From positions 86,493,769 through 86,557,768 of the forward strand of contig CM061232.1 of NCBI GenBank assembly GCA_030844895.1: DNA of 64,000 nt. Direction: 5' to 3'. Source of the DNA: Ambrosia x helenae (taxonomy: Eukaryota > Streptophyta > Magnoliopsida > Asterales > Asteraceae). Made by a program: the position numbers and the translations under genes. The notes below the pieces were generated by a model. The model was not told where the DNA came from and made no database searches. It saw only the letters and a list, made by a program, of their open reading frames with translations. Positions 44,726 to 56,500 of the stretch are shown here, piece by piece; within the stretch, counting starts at the first letter, position 1, and the number at the start of each line of letters is the position of its first letter.

Positions 44726-46103
44726 GCCCTCACTTATTGAGGTCCGCGCCACTGCCCCATCGACCTTTCCTCTTTCAATTTGTCGATTGAGACCGAAGAG
44801 GAGAAGAAGAGGGCGTTGGAAATGGCGGCAAAGATTGCATAGGAGGAAAGGGTTCACAAGGAGACAAAAGTTGAGGCCGCGAGGAGGCAGGAGACAAAGA
44901 AGAAGAGGAAAGAAGAAGAAATTGAAAGGACGAGGGTTGAGGAGGAAGGGCGGAAAGGCGGAGAAAGGAGGAATAAGAGAGGAAAAAGAAGGCGGATGAT
45001 GAGTTCGCCAAGAACGCTGAGAAGAGTGCGGTCACCCGGGACTCCATGATTGAATTGTCTTTCTCTGGGGATGGTTCGGGTGACCGCGTAGATGGTAGAA
45101 CATTTGTTGATCCGCTGGATAATACCGGTAGAAACACTGAGAAGCGTCTGAACGCCAGCATTACTGCTGCCAGCTTCAGCTTAGATAAGCCAAAGGGCCC
45201 CGTTTTCAGGCCCAGATGGCAGTTACAAGAAGATAACCGCTTCCATCAAGTGTTTAGCTATGAAGAGTGGCTGGAGGGTGTATCCCTCCCACGGAGCGTG
45301 AATTTATGGCTTCGCGGGACAGGGCTTTGCTCCTCCAGGATAGAGCTGTGGGCTTGGCTATGGCAGCCGATTCGTTCAACGAGCTGAGGTGTGAGTATCA
45401 GGCTCACGTGGATGCGGAACAAGAGTTGGAGGCGCGCCAGCGGGCCTTCACCAATGTGGTAAACAAATATAATCACGAGTGTATTGCTCACGATAAGGCG
45501 TTGGCTGATGCGCATGCGGTCATCCAAACATTGGAGGCGCGTCATGCGAAGGCAAGTCATGATTGGAAGGCTTCTTGCGAGGCTACCAAGTCATGATTGC
45601 CAAGGAGCACTTGTGGGTGCAAGGTCTGGAGGCGGAGGTTGAGTAGTTGAAGACCTTGCTAGAAACAAGGGATAAGGAAGTTAAGGATGAGAAGGCAAAA
45701 GCTGATGCTGCTGCTGTTGCAAAGGACACTGAATTAATGCAGCTGTCTGCTTAGGTTTCAACATTAGAGCTTGAGAATGGGGGGCTAAAGCAAGAAGTTG
45801 CACAACTTAAGCTTGGAAGGCATCACTAGTGGTTGACTGTGAGGGTCTTTAGGCGGCCAAGGTGAACGCTGAGCAGCTTATGCATGCTACTCAGGAGGCG
45901 CAGGCGGAGGCCTATTGAGACATGGATTGGTTGATGATTGCTAGAGTGCGGGGTGTAATTACTTAGTCTTTTTTGTAGTTTTCTCCAATTCTTGCTTGCT
46001 TCACTTGTTATTTCTTTTTTTGTACAAATTTTTAAGCGGATCTGGGAGGAGCTGCAAATAGTGCAAAGTGTTGCCCGTGTGCTTGAGAAATCTAAGCAGT
46101 ACG

Positions 46104-47057
46104 TGTGACATCCGTCACCTCCATCTTTAATCAATTTCCAAATTTATTCCCTATACTTTTCAACGTTTTCAAATCTATTAAAACGTGAGTTACTTTTAAA
46201 TCTTTAATTTTAACGTGAAAAGTTTAACAAAAGATTTGGGAAATATCAATTTTTCTTTATTTATTCAATTTGTTTTCAAATAAAAGCATAAGTTTATTAA
46301 ATGAATTGATAAAAAAAAACTTAAATTTATAAAGTTTCAAGACATTTTGGTTAATTTATATTAACTTGGTTAGTGTATCATAAAGGGAAAACTAACTAAA
46401 CTAGAATAAAACTAACTTAGTTATACTTGAGGGACCACAAGTGACAATGTATGAAAGTTTCAAAACAAACATCTCCTTCCCTCCCACCACTCGGTTTTCT
46501 GGTCACCTATTCCGACCGCCGGAATTCTTTTTCGGCCAAGCATAAACTACATTTTTGGCCTTTAATGCTCGTTTTTAATGCGTGTTCTTGTGACGTTTGA
46601 TTCCCATCATCAGTTACAGACCATTTCAAAATTTATACTCTATTTCATACCGTATCATATCAATTTTACTATACGTATCAAATGGGAATCAAACGTATCA
46701 TATCAATTTTACTAACCGTCGAATTTATACTCTATTTCATACCGTATCATATCAATTTTACTATACGTATCAAATGGGTATGCTCACTAATACATTTTGT
46801 ATTGACCAAATTATTTTCGTACATGTTTCAAGTTGTTATGAGATCACTTTTAAGCTATCGGAACTTAGACTTAGATTTGAGATTTACCGTATTTCAGTTT
46901 TAGTTGTCACGTTAGAATTTTGTATCTTGTAATTCCTTTCAATGTAATAAATTATTCAAATTCAATGTATTCAAATTTACATTACTAGTCCATGAGCTAT
47001 TGAACAATCGTCACTACGTGACACCTCGATGTTTCCGCCATCGGTTGGGGTGTTACA
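46104..47057 (+). repeat. left (5') LTR, 954 bp
   Basis: It starts TGTGACATCCGTCACCTCC and ends GGTTGGGGTGTTACA three bases before the PBS. Between 46630 and 46780 it contains a local tandem repeat with TATCATATCAATTTTACTA words. The first 525 bp match the right LTR closely. Confidence 0.85.
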
Positions 47058-47060
47058 GAT

Positions 47061-47074
47061 TGGTATCAGAGCCA
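47061..47074 (+). other. primer binding site, initiator tRNA-Met type
   Basis: TGGTATCAGAGCCA directly after the left LTR. It fixes plus-strand orientation. Confidence 0.9.
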
Positions 47075-50000
47075 TGGTTATAGGGAATTAGGTTATTAGA
47101 ATGCCTTTTCGCCTAGTCTATAACTAAGCTTACTTTCACGAGTCCTCTCGTGTATATTTCTCTTATTCATATATTTTCTTTCAAGATATTTTCGCCATGA
47201 CTCTTTCTCGTTATTCTTTCGGTATTTTGCTTGGAGTAGAAGACATTCGTATTTCATTAACGAAACAATATCACCAAGTTAGGAGTGACATCCATACCTT
47301 GGTGATTAGTTTCACTCCTATATATGTTATTTATCTTAGGAATATATCTTTGAGATAGGAGTGACATCCACACCTCAAAGAGCATTTCCTTCAAAAAGAA
47401 ACTTAACCACTAAGCTGGGAGTGATATCCTTAACCTAGTGATTGGTTTCATTTCACAATAGTTTTCAAAATTTTGAAATAAATCTTTGAGGTAGGAGTGA
47501 AATCCACATCTCAAGGATCTATTTCTGCATCTCATTTTTAATCTCGCTAAAGTTTTGGAATTCACTAGTGATGGGGCACGTGCAATCTGGAAGGGTGAGC
47601 GCCTGTATCTTGAGTTTTCTGTCTAGGCCTGGTATTTCGTATAAATCCCAATCAGACGAGGGACCTGTATACCTACCTGGGAACTCTTGGGATGAGCATT
47701 CACTTATGGGCTAAAGTACGCCCCACAAGTCACTAGGAAATTTCAAATACTTGAGTTAGTCAAAGTTTCCTAGGGAAACAATTCCAATGTTTTATATCAT
47801 TGATATTTATATTTGTTTATCATTTGAAGACTCAATTTAATCACTTGATGTTTCATATGCTATTATTCATTAATCATTCGTTTTTGGATTCTTTACCATC
47901 ATTATTAAAACTCTTTGTTCGTTATATTATCGCACTAAAGCTTACACTATTTCTTTGTGACTTTTACACTATAAGGTATTACTCTTTTTGCGTTAAAACA
48001 TTTTTACCCACGACTTAAGTTTTATACTCTGTGTTTAACTTCGACCACATTCTAATTTTAGGAATGTTGCGTCATCATATAGTTAAAAATGAACATGGTT
48101 TCCCAAACTTATTATTTCAACCTGTTTTATTTCTTCATGTTTACAAACTTACTTGATTGAAGTCACAGTATATCCTTAAATTATGACTTCCGTATCTGCT
48201 TATGCACCCACAATACTCTCAACACAATATATCCTCATATACCTAATACTAATATAGCTACACCCAGTCGCTTAAGCCATAACCAACTACCACTAGTTAG
48301 CACTTCTTAGTCAGACTAAACTCATACATAAATGCTAACCTACACGATACGCAATAGTACACTACTCTATACAACGATTAACTTGGCAACTTATCCTGTA
48401 CGTCTTATCACAAAGCCTTTTCGCCAGATTAGTACACACTTTATATACACCTTGTGCCTTGAAACAAGTAGCCGCTATGAGCCCAAAGAGATGCCTTAAC
48501 GATCCTTACAAACAAACGATCTTTCGATTTATAAATTTCGTAAAAGTTGACAATTAAAAGGTTTCATGTTTACCCAGCCCTAACGGGTAACACTTAGATT
48601 TTCTCAACATTTCATAACAATTAATTTTTTTTTTCCGACTTTAATGAGATTTCAACCTACAAGTTAAATAAATGTCTAAATACGGAAAATTCTATTTTCC
48701 AAAATTCGTCAAGGCATCTGGGATCATTCACAACCTTCACGCCATTTTAAATCTTGGTCTTTTGAAACACATTAGATTTACACATACTTCATGAAATGGT
48801 TTCATCTTGCATTTTATAAACTTGTATTGCATATTTCACAAGTCAAAAGTAAACCTTTTGTTTTCATATGACGTACCCAATATATGTTTTCGGGAGAAAC
48901 TTGCGACTGATAATATGCCTTATAACACTTTTCAAACTCGACTTCTCGTAAAAACATGAAAATGTGTACTTATGAAGACTTTTTGTATGAACCTGTTTTA
49001 AATCTAAAACACACTTCGGTTTCTAAAAAGTTATCCACATACATTACTACTATCCTTTCAACTATAACATAAAGTTCGAGTAAACTGCAAAAGTTTATCT
49101 TTTACACTTGTACTTTTTCAGTCGCAAAACTTTTGGTTTAAAACAATGGACATATCCTCTTATCAGAATGTTGCTAAATGTCTTTTATCGTATGATGCAT
49201 ATATGTAAAGTTACTAATTTTTAACTCGCATGCCAGTAGGCTATACACCTATTCCGTGCACTCCCATTTGCCGTAAATTTCACTATCTTATTCTTGCACC
49301 ATAGTTATCTCTAACACGTTATTTGTGATTATTTTCACACTGCTTATTTGCAAGAGTTGAACTCGTTTACTTTCATTTTGTGAAATTGTGCGATTGCTCG
49401 ATTTATGGTATATTTTCCTTTCGAATGAAAATTTCATGCTGTACTTATATACTTTTCATGAACGCATACTTTGAACGTATATTTTGGACGTATATTTTGA
49501 ACGCATATTTTGTACGTATACCTTCCTGTTTTGAGAAAAACCCGGTTATACTTTATGTTATTTTGTTCATCGTCATGGCCAATGAACATACTCGTTAATA
49601 GCTCGTATGAGATCTAAGCCAGTTTCCACGTACGACTCGGTTCAGAGTATGCCTCAACCCGAGGGGAACGGTGGAATTCTTTGAGTTTATCAATATGGAG
49701 TGTTTTGAGCCAACGATGTGAACAGAAGTTACCGGTTAAGGGTGAACCCGAAAGGGAAGAACCTCTAACCATGTCTTATACTTACATGTTACTCTCATTA
49801 CGGTTAAAAGGGTAAACCCTAAAGGGAAGGACCTCTAACCATGTCATTGTTTCATTGCAGTATCGATTACTTAGCATATTCTGATTGCATGCATTTCTTC
49901 TTGTTAGGGTTATGGAAAAGCATAACACCCTAGTGTAAGGTAAATCGATGATTACGGTCTAGAACGCAATCATGGGTTTACAGGTACATGAGGGTGGTGT

Positions 50001-50621
50001 GTAATTCTATTTAGGCTGTTGGTAGACAATCAGTATGAGTCCAAAGTATCGGGAGTGTGGTGGGTCAGCTGCGGTACACCCTATATATAAGCATAAACGA
50101 TACTGCGGGAACGGACTAGGAGTCTAACCAAGAACCTACCCATTTCTTTATAATTACCTCTTCATTAGATCGTTGACTAATAGCTAGCATTTTCGATAAG
50201 AACGTTCTTACACGAGCTTTAATTCGTCTTCCTAGAGTCTTTCTCTTGACCACCCACACAGAAAACAAAAACCTTGTGTACACGTACACTCTCGATTATA
50301 TGGATTTTTGTTGCATACTCTAATAACATACAGTCCGAAAACTTTCTAAAGTAGTGGAGACTGTTTCATTAGTACCTTTGCCTCTCACCCGTTACACATT
50401 CCCAAAGCCTTTCTCATTTAAACTCTCAACTTTCTAACTTTGGGCCAACTGCAAAGATTTTGACATTATTACTTTGGATATTAGACAACTACTTTAAAAG
50501 TTATCAAAATATGAATGATGTGATATTTTAAAAACCTACTTGACTTTTACTACGCCTTTGTTTCATATAAACCTCCACTTGAAAGAAATTTCGAAACGAA
50601 ATTTTCTAAAGTAAGGGAGAC
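47075..50621 (+). other. non-coding interior of the LARD-like element
   Basis: There is no ORF beyond 72 codons and no retroelement motif. Visible structure: four degenerate copies of GGAGTGACATCCAYACCT spaced by about 60-120 bp (47281-47520); five short units of the GAACGTATATTTT kind (49458-49520); and two copies of a 45-bp segment with AGGGAAGRACCTCTAACCATGT (about 49734-49776 and 49803-49843). A purine-rich tract (GTAAGGGAGAC, 50611-50621) precedes the right LTR. Confidence 0.65.
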
Positions 50622-51147
50622 TGTGACATCCGTCACCTCCATCTTTAATCAATTTCCAAATTTAGTCCCTATACTTTTCAACCTTTTCAAATCTATTAAA
50701 ACGTGAGTTACTTTTAAATCTTTAATCTGAACGTGAAAAGTTTAACAAAAGATTTGGGAAATATCAATTTTTCTTTATTTATTCAATTTGTTTTCAAATA
50801 AAAGCATAAGTTTATTAAATGAATTGATAAAAAAAAATTAAATTTATAAACTTTCAAGACATTTTGGTTAATTTATATTAACTTGGTTAGTGTATTATAA
50901 AGGGAAAACTAACTAAACTAGAATAAAACTAACTTAGTTATACTTGAGGGACCAAAAGTGACAATGAATGAAAGTTTCAAAACAAACATCTCCTTCCCTC
51001 CCACCACTTGGTTTTCTGGTCACCTATTCCGGCCGCCGGAATTCTTTTTCGGCCAAGCATAAACTACATTTTTGGCCTTTAATGCTGGTTTTTTAATTCG
51101 TGTTCTTGTGACGTTTGATTCCCATCATCAGTTACAGACCATTTCAG
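50622..51147 (+). repeat. right (3') LTR, matching part
   Basis: It begins TGTGACATCCGTCACCTCC and follows the left LTR base for base, with scattered differences, to CAGACCATTTCA, where similarity stops. Confidence 0.88.
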
Positions 51148-53041
51148 TGAAAATCAATGATCTTAATCTAGTTTAATCGGCCCAAATAATGGAGACATAT
51201 GTAACCGTCGAAATTATAGGAAAATTGATATGATACGTTATGAAAACGTACAATAGAGTATAAATTGAGCATCCCTAGTCGTTCCCAAACCTTTACCGAC
51301 TTAAACCACAAAATAAACGTCCAAAATGTTACAGAAAATCTGCCAATTTGCGACTCAAAGATCCGGCTTTATCCCCTTCGGTTCAACCTTCAAACACGAT
51401 TGTAAGTCCAATTCGTTTGTGCCATTTTGTTAGTTAGATCCTCCTTTACAAAAGCCCTTTGATTTCAGACCCTAACTGTATCAGTATGGGTTATTTTATA
51501 ACCTAGGGTTAGGGTTGTTGCTAAGTTAATTGGGGAAGAAGATGATGAACACTGGGTAGTTGTTTAATATAATTTCTTTTTATTAAAATTTACAAAAGTT
51601 GTTATGGTCTAGTGGTTAAGTCATATGCACTCTAAAACCAAGGTCAAGGGTTCGAAACCCACATAATCAGTTTTTTTTCCTGATATTTTTTCTTTTTTAT
51701 ATTCCTTTCTTAATTCTTCATTTTAATCAATTAAAATCCATTTAAACTCAAAATATTCATAATAAATCCATTTTTGATCCAAAAATTATAAAAATTTAGG
51801 TGTAGCATCTTGACACCATAAAGAAAATTACCACACTTTTAGTTTCTGGAAAATGTCTTATTTTTATATTTTTATCGAATTAAAAATTTTTAATCATATT
51901 TAATTGATTAAAAATTCATTTTTAATGATCTTAATCTCAAACTTTTTGGGTAATTATTTCTCATCATCATGGAATGAAATAAAAATTATTGGTTCAGAAA
52001 ACAATTAGTTTTACTGATTTTCCTATTTTTAATCATTTAAACATATATTTAAATTCATTAAATCAGTTTTAAATATAAATTAGTGTATTAAAATTATGGG
52101 AAATTTATTTCCATTGATTTACATCAGAAAGCATTCACTTTCTATAAAAATAATATTTTTTTGATCATATCTTCTATTTTTAGTCTTTTTTTTATGTTTA
52201 ATTAGACACAATTATTTATTTATTTATTTAAACTATTTTACATCTATTTTATAAATACCTTTCTTATAAAATAGAGATGTTGTTTTCTTTGAAAATCTAA
52301 ATTCTCATTTGTTTGGATCATTATGTAACTCATAATTATTTATTTATATGTATGATTATTGTATTTATTTACAATAATTTAGTTAAAGTAATTAACTAAA
52401 TTATTTTGTCTTAATTATTTAAACATATTTATATCTAAATATTCAATTGGTAATAATTATATTACTTAAACCATATTTACAAACTTAGGCATATTATTTT
52501 TTATAAACAACTTTTATATTAATCCGATTTATCATAAAAACTCTAATTCCCCAAATCTACCTAGCAAACCCTAATGCCTTAGAACCCTAGATACCTTAGA
52601 CGTTTTTAGACATTTCCTTATTAGTATTCTTAAACATTATAGGTTAAATTCATCGGAATTCCCATTACTTAGCTCAGAACCGCTTAAGTTGGATTTTGAT
52701 CGCTTTCGCAAACTATGAGTATATCTTTCCCCTTTTTCATTTTATTTTTGGGGCTACTCATGTACCTATTATCAAGTTTCTATTTCCTTACTAAAAAGCA
52801 ATTCTTATGTGTATTTGCTTTTGTTATTTCGTGTATCTATGACTTGTCAAATCATTAACCGTTGCGGCCTAGCATTTCAATGAATAGTACTATGGTATAT
52901 ACCCCTTGTGACTCTGTTGAGAGACCTTAGTCATTGCTATGTGTTTCATTATTACTTTTACTAGCGTATACTGTATATATTTCATTTCATTTCTTAGGGT
53001 TGATTTTGACCCGGATACCACTTATTACATATTTGTGTATG
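51148..53041 (+). other. probable rest of the right LTR, AT-rich, no gene
   Basis: No ORF is convincing. A short stretch (about 51195-51262) is an inverted version of words found at 46630-46780 in the left LTR. Text near 52690-52760 (CGCAAACTATGAGTATA then a T-rich tract) looks like the leader part of other plant gypsy LTRs. Either the left LTR lost about 2 kb or this is another element. The copia LTR cuts it at 53042. Confidence 0.35.
51601..51670 (+). other. tRNA-like sequence (SINE head or tRNA pseudogene)
   Basis: An A-box-like TGGTCTAGTGG (51605-51615) and a B-box-like GGTTCGAAACC (51649-51659) are correctly ordered and spaced for a pol III promoter, with a T-rich tract right after. The acceptor arms do not pair, so it is not a working tRNA gene. 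The 3' border is not defined. Confidence 0.5.
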
Positions 53042-53548
53042 TGTATAAGGATCGGCTATTCAAACAAAGAATATGATCAAACAAGTTCAATTCAGGTGCG
53101 GAATCCCTGAATTGATCACGAAATGATAATAAAACTAGCAAAACACACAAATCATCTCAAACGTTTTCATTTCATTCATACACATTGTTAATAATCTTTA
53201 TAAAGCTTTTTTATAATGATTAAACTCAATTACAGACTTGACAAAAACCCTAGGGAGACAAACACTCAGAGAGGGAAACAAAATGACCAAAAGTTAATAT
53301 TCAAAAAGTGATTCAGCCTTATATAGACCTGCACATTCGACCATTTCTTTGGGAGAATGTGCAGGTTCGACCATTCAAGGTGGGCGAACCATGACATATG
53401 TACAAAACTACATTCGACCTCCCAGAGCTCCCTTCGACCAAACTATTCTACCTTCGACCAGTTAGATCCACCTTCGACCATCCGTAATCAGCAAAACATA
53501 TTAGAATTTGCAATTTAATAGCACTAGTCGCACTTTCGTGTATCTACA
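53042..53548 (-). repeat. 3' LTR of the copia element (507 bp)
   Basis: The minus strand starts TGTAGATACACGAAAGTGCG directly after the polypurine tract and ends CGATCCTTATACA. It aligns over its whole length with 60853-61390. U3 contains six TTCGACC (plus-strand) motifs at 53335-53485 and a TATA box at 53320-53325. Confidence 0.8.
53317..53490 (-). promoter_or_regulatory. LTR promoter module: GGTCGAA array and TATA box
   Basis: Read on the minus strand, six GGTCGAA words spaced about 15-35 bp lead into GGTCGAATGTGCAGGTC and then TATATAAGG. A TATA box directly after a motif array in an LTR is the expected U3 promoter layout. The motif array itself is not one I know. Confidence 0.6.
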
Positions 53549-53560
53549 AACTCCCCCTCG
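53549..53560 (-). other. polypurine tract
   Basis: The minus strand CGAGGGGGAGTT abuts the LTR start. The stop codon of the upstream ORF (53562-53564) ends one base before it. Confidence 0.85.
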
Positions 53561-53561
53561 A

Positions 53562-56500
53562 CTATTGCTTGAATTGCTTCAGCCTTCGGTCTTCATCCAT
53601 TCTTTTGTTCATCAATTTGATATGCAGTAGCTTCTTTTGTTCTTTCGTCATCACTGGTTCATGAGTTTGCTTAGGTTTCTTCTTTTCAATCTTTTGAACT
53701 TCAACAAATTTCCCTAGCTTCTTATCAAAATCACAACCCGCATTGACATCCCACGCAAAACATAAGAATACCACACGTTGGTATTTAGCTGCCTGTTCGC
53801 TATCTTTCTCTTCACAGTAAATCGGATTATAATATAGCATGATAATGTCCTCATGAGAGTAATTGATTAACCACATCGGGTCAAAGATAGGTATCTTCAT
53901 GAAATTTTTCATCCCATCCTTCAGATCAATAATAGCCTCTGCTGTCTTCCAATCGTAGTACCACCACATAAAATCTTTAGAGAAATGTTGTGGAATAGGC
54001 ATCAAAGGAATGTGTTTCAAAACAGTCGGTGGTTTATACTTCAAAGTAACCTTGTTCAACCCCGTAATCTCATCTTTCTCCTTCTTGTGAACAATCCTCT
54101 TAGGATACTGCGGGGTGAACACATCCCATTTCGTTCTGCTCTCTCTCGCCATACGATCTGCAAAGTAACCAACAACATCGTTGTTTACTGTAGCACCTGA
54201 CATCGTATGTCTGCAGATATCACGAACAACCCAATATGGTAGTGTCTTTATGTCATGGAATCTGTTGAAGTACAGAATTCCTTTTTCCCATTTCACAGCG
54301 ACACACCTAAGCTGTCTCAAATACTTCCATCCGAGAGCTTTTCCTTTGAATAGTTCGTTGTGGAATTTGTAGAAACTACCTTGTACTTCAATCTTAGGAC
54401 AGTTAGCTTCTTTTTCTTTAAGTTTCCTCAGCAATTCTTTCAGATTGTCTGATTGTTCAACATTCGGCTTTTGACAATCTGAATTCTTAAACACTTCTTC
54501 AACGAACTTTTTGCTCTTCTCACGAGTAAGTTTCTCAGCCTGGCTCAACAACTCATCAGAGAATTTAGGAAATCCAGAATCTTTATCATTCTTGAAGTAT
54601 TCTAGATATTCCTCACTTGTAATATCCTCCATCTCTACTTCTTCAAACACTGGAACATCTCTATCATCAGAGTGATTACCTGCTTCTTTTTCAGGTATAT
54701 TCGGTATTTGGTTCTCACTCATCAACTCTTCCAGAGATTTACCAACTTGTTTAGCCAGTCCCTCTAATATTTCTTTAGACACGGCTGCAGAAACTTCTCC
54801 GTCTTCCAGATCAGGATCATTATATTCAAGCTCAAAACGCATATCATTTGACTCAAATATTTCTGGAAATCTACCAGTCATCTCAATCGTCCAGACTCTA
54901 TTAGTTAACATCTGACGATATAACTTCTTATCTTCTTCAGATAAAGCTCTGATTTTCTCGTTCCATAAAATATCATCATCGTCAGTAGTGCCACCAGGAG
55001 CTTTTGAACTAGACTCTCCTGCACCTTTACCTGATCCCCTCTTTTCACACTTATATTTATCAGCATCATCATCATCGTCATCATCATCATCATCACTATC
55101 AGCAGAGCTATTACCATCACCTGAATCATCACCTGAACCATCATTATCACCATCATCTTTCTTCTTCTTCTTCTTCTTAGGAGCATCACTGGCATCCTGT
55201 TCATGATCATCATCATCTTCTTCATCTTCAGATGGTTCAAAGTCAACCTGTTCTTCATCAGGTTCTTTATCTTCCTCTCCAGCTTTCAGTTGTGGAGCTT
55301 TCGAGTATAAATCCTTTATGAGATTATTCATGCTCTTATTAGTTTCTTTCAGCTTCTTGTTTTCAAGTTTCATTGTGATGTATCTTCGTGTATTTCTCTG
55401 CTCATGTAATAATAATTTCTGATTCTCTTCCTGAAGTTGTTTAATCTTAGCTTCCAAACCTTCTTGATTTTCCTGTGAAGAGACAACTACATCCAACATC
55501 TTCTTGTCATTCTTCCTTAACTGCTCAATCTCTGCTTGTTGCTGATTAACGATTTTCATCATGTCAGTCAGCTTCTGGTTCACTGCATCTATCACATCAC
55601 CTGAAACAGTAACCTTTGGAGTTGAAGCTTCAGCAACTGGAGTCTTTTGTTTCTTCAGCTTTTGCAAGACTCTATCTAAAGCAGCATTAAAGTCGTCAGT
55701 TGGCAGTTCAGATTGCGCAGCAGCAAATGATGTTTTCTGTTTCTTTGCTGATGGGGATGTCATGGGAGATTTAGATCTTGATATTACAAGAACTTTCTTT
55801 CCAGCAATTAGATTCTCAATATCTTTAGCTCTCTTTTTCATCGGCTTCTCAATCTCAACAACCTTTGCTTTTTTCTTGTATGTAGGGTTTTTCTGTTTCT
55901 CACCAGTCTTTGGCGATCCACCAAAATCTTCAGATCCCAAACCCAAACCTTCATCAATATCATCCAACGCAATCAGACTTTTCATCCTTTGTTCTTCTAA
56001 TGACTTGTTCAGACTTTTAGACTCACCAGCCATAGTGGCCTTGGGCGTGGTGCTCTTAACAGTCTCGTTATCAGAATCCCATCTCTCTTCAACCTGAGTC
56101 TCTTCTGAATCCATCGATTTTTCATCAACCAAGTGTGTACCTTTCTTCGCAACACTCTTCTGTCTACGAGATGTCTTCTTAGATGGTTTTTCAACATCAT
56201 CCTCCTTTTCCTTTCCTTTCCCTTTTCCACTCTTCGAACCAACATTTACAACTTGCCTTTTCCTTTTTGCTTCAGGATCAACAGGACATAAAGGATTGTC
56301 TTCATCAGAATCACTGTTAGCATGCCTAGCTTTATCAGTACCTGGATCTTCATAACCTGGATTGATCAGGTGACCAAACAAGTTCTTCATTGGTGGTCTT
56401 TCATTCATCGGCACACCTTTATAACCCTTCATTCTTATTAATGTGTTTAGACTCATGTGATCTTGTACGACTATCTGAGTAGGATCTTTTCTCAAATTCT

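Larger units (their letters stand above)
42380..46103 (+). pseudogene. coiled-coil gene of the 'putative gypsy-type transposon' class, broken
   Basis: The first part (42380-42781) reads LHRLPATGFVCDVLLHYGRH, then LLGMMRTTHFEFICRSQGIE, AFYRFTPSASWYSLNARGG and TGIGLYTHDWKNHFF. This resembles the plant domain called Transposase_28 (putative gypsy-type transposon). Likely introns follow (GTATGTG at 42979 to CAG near 43053; GTAAGC at 43630 to CAG at 43750). A Lys/Ser/Pro-rich part (43371-43630) comes next, then a long coiled coil (44780-45830: ALEMAAKIA, EYQAHVDAEQELEARQRAFT, VQGLEAEVE). Stops and frame changes occur throughout, a hAT element sits in an exon, and an LTR element replaces the 3' end at 46104. 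Function unknown; transposon-associated by family. Confidence 0.6.
46104..53041 (+). mobile_element. gypsy-type LTR element without gag-pol (LARD-like)
   Basis: The left LTR (46104-47057), a tRNA-Met PBS, a 3.6-kb non-coding interior, a purine-rich tract and the start of a right LTR (50622) follow one another on the plus strand. No protease, RT, integrase or gag motif is readable in 47075-50600. The right LTR loses similarity to the left after 51147 and the region is then cut by the copia LTR at 53042. A large retrotransposon derivative moved by enzymes of a relative is the simplest reading. Confidence 0.7.

Noticed and set aside
44787..45161. Arg/Lys-rich plus ORF and Ser-rich minus ORF
   Set aside because: Out-of-frame readings of the coiled-coil segment rich in GAG/AAG codons.
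46597..46932. 111-aa ORF in the left LTR
   Set aside because: Reads through the local TATCATATCAATTTTAC repeats; chance frame in an LTR.
51601..51670. Functional tRNA gene
   Set aside because: A and B boxes are present but acceptor stems do not pair and no sensible anticodon arm forms.
53335..53485. TTCGACC array considered as a CRISPR or satellite
   Set aside because: Units are 7-10 bp, spacing is irregular, orientation varies between clusters and the context is plant LTR; neither CRISPR nor satellite.
54988..55206. Serine-rich and methionine-rich ORFs opposite or alongside the poly-Asp region (also 54905-55258)
   Set aside because: Alternative-frame shadows of the GAT-repeat encoding poly-Asp in the 986-aa ORF.
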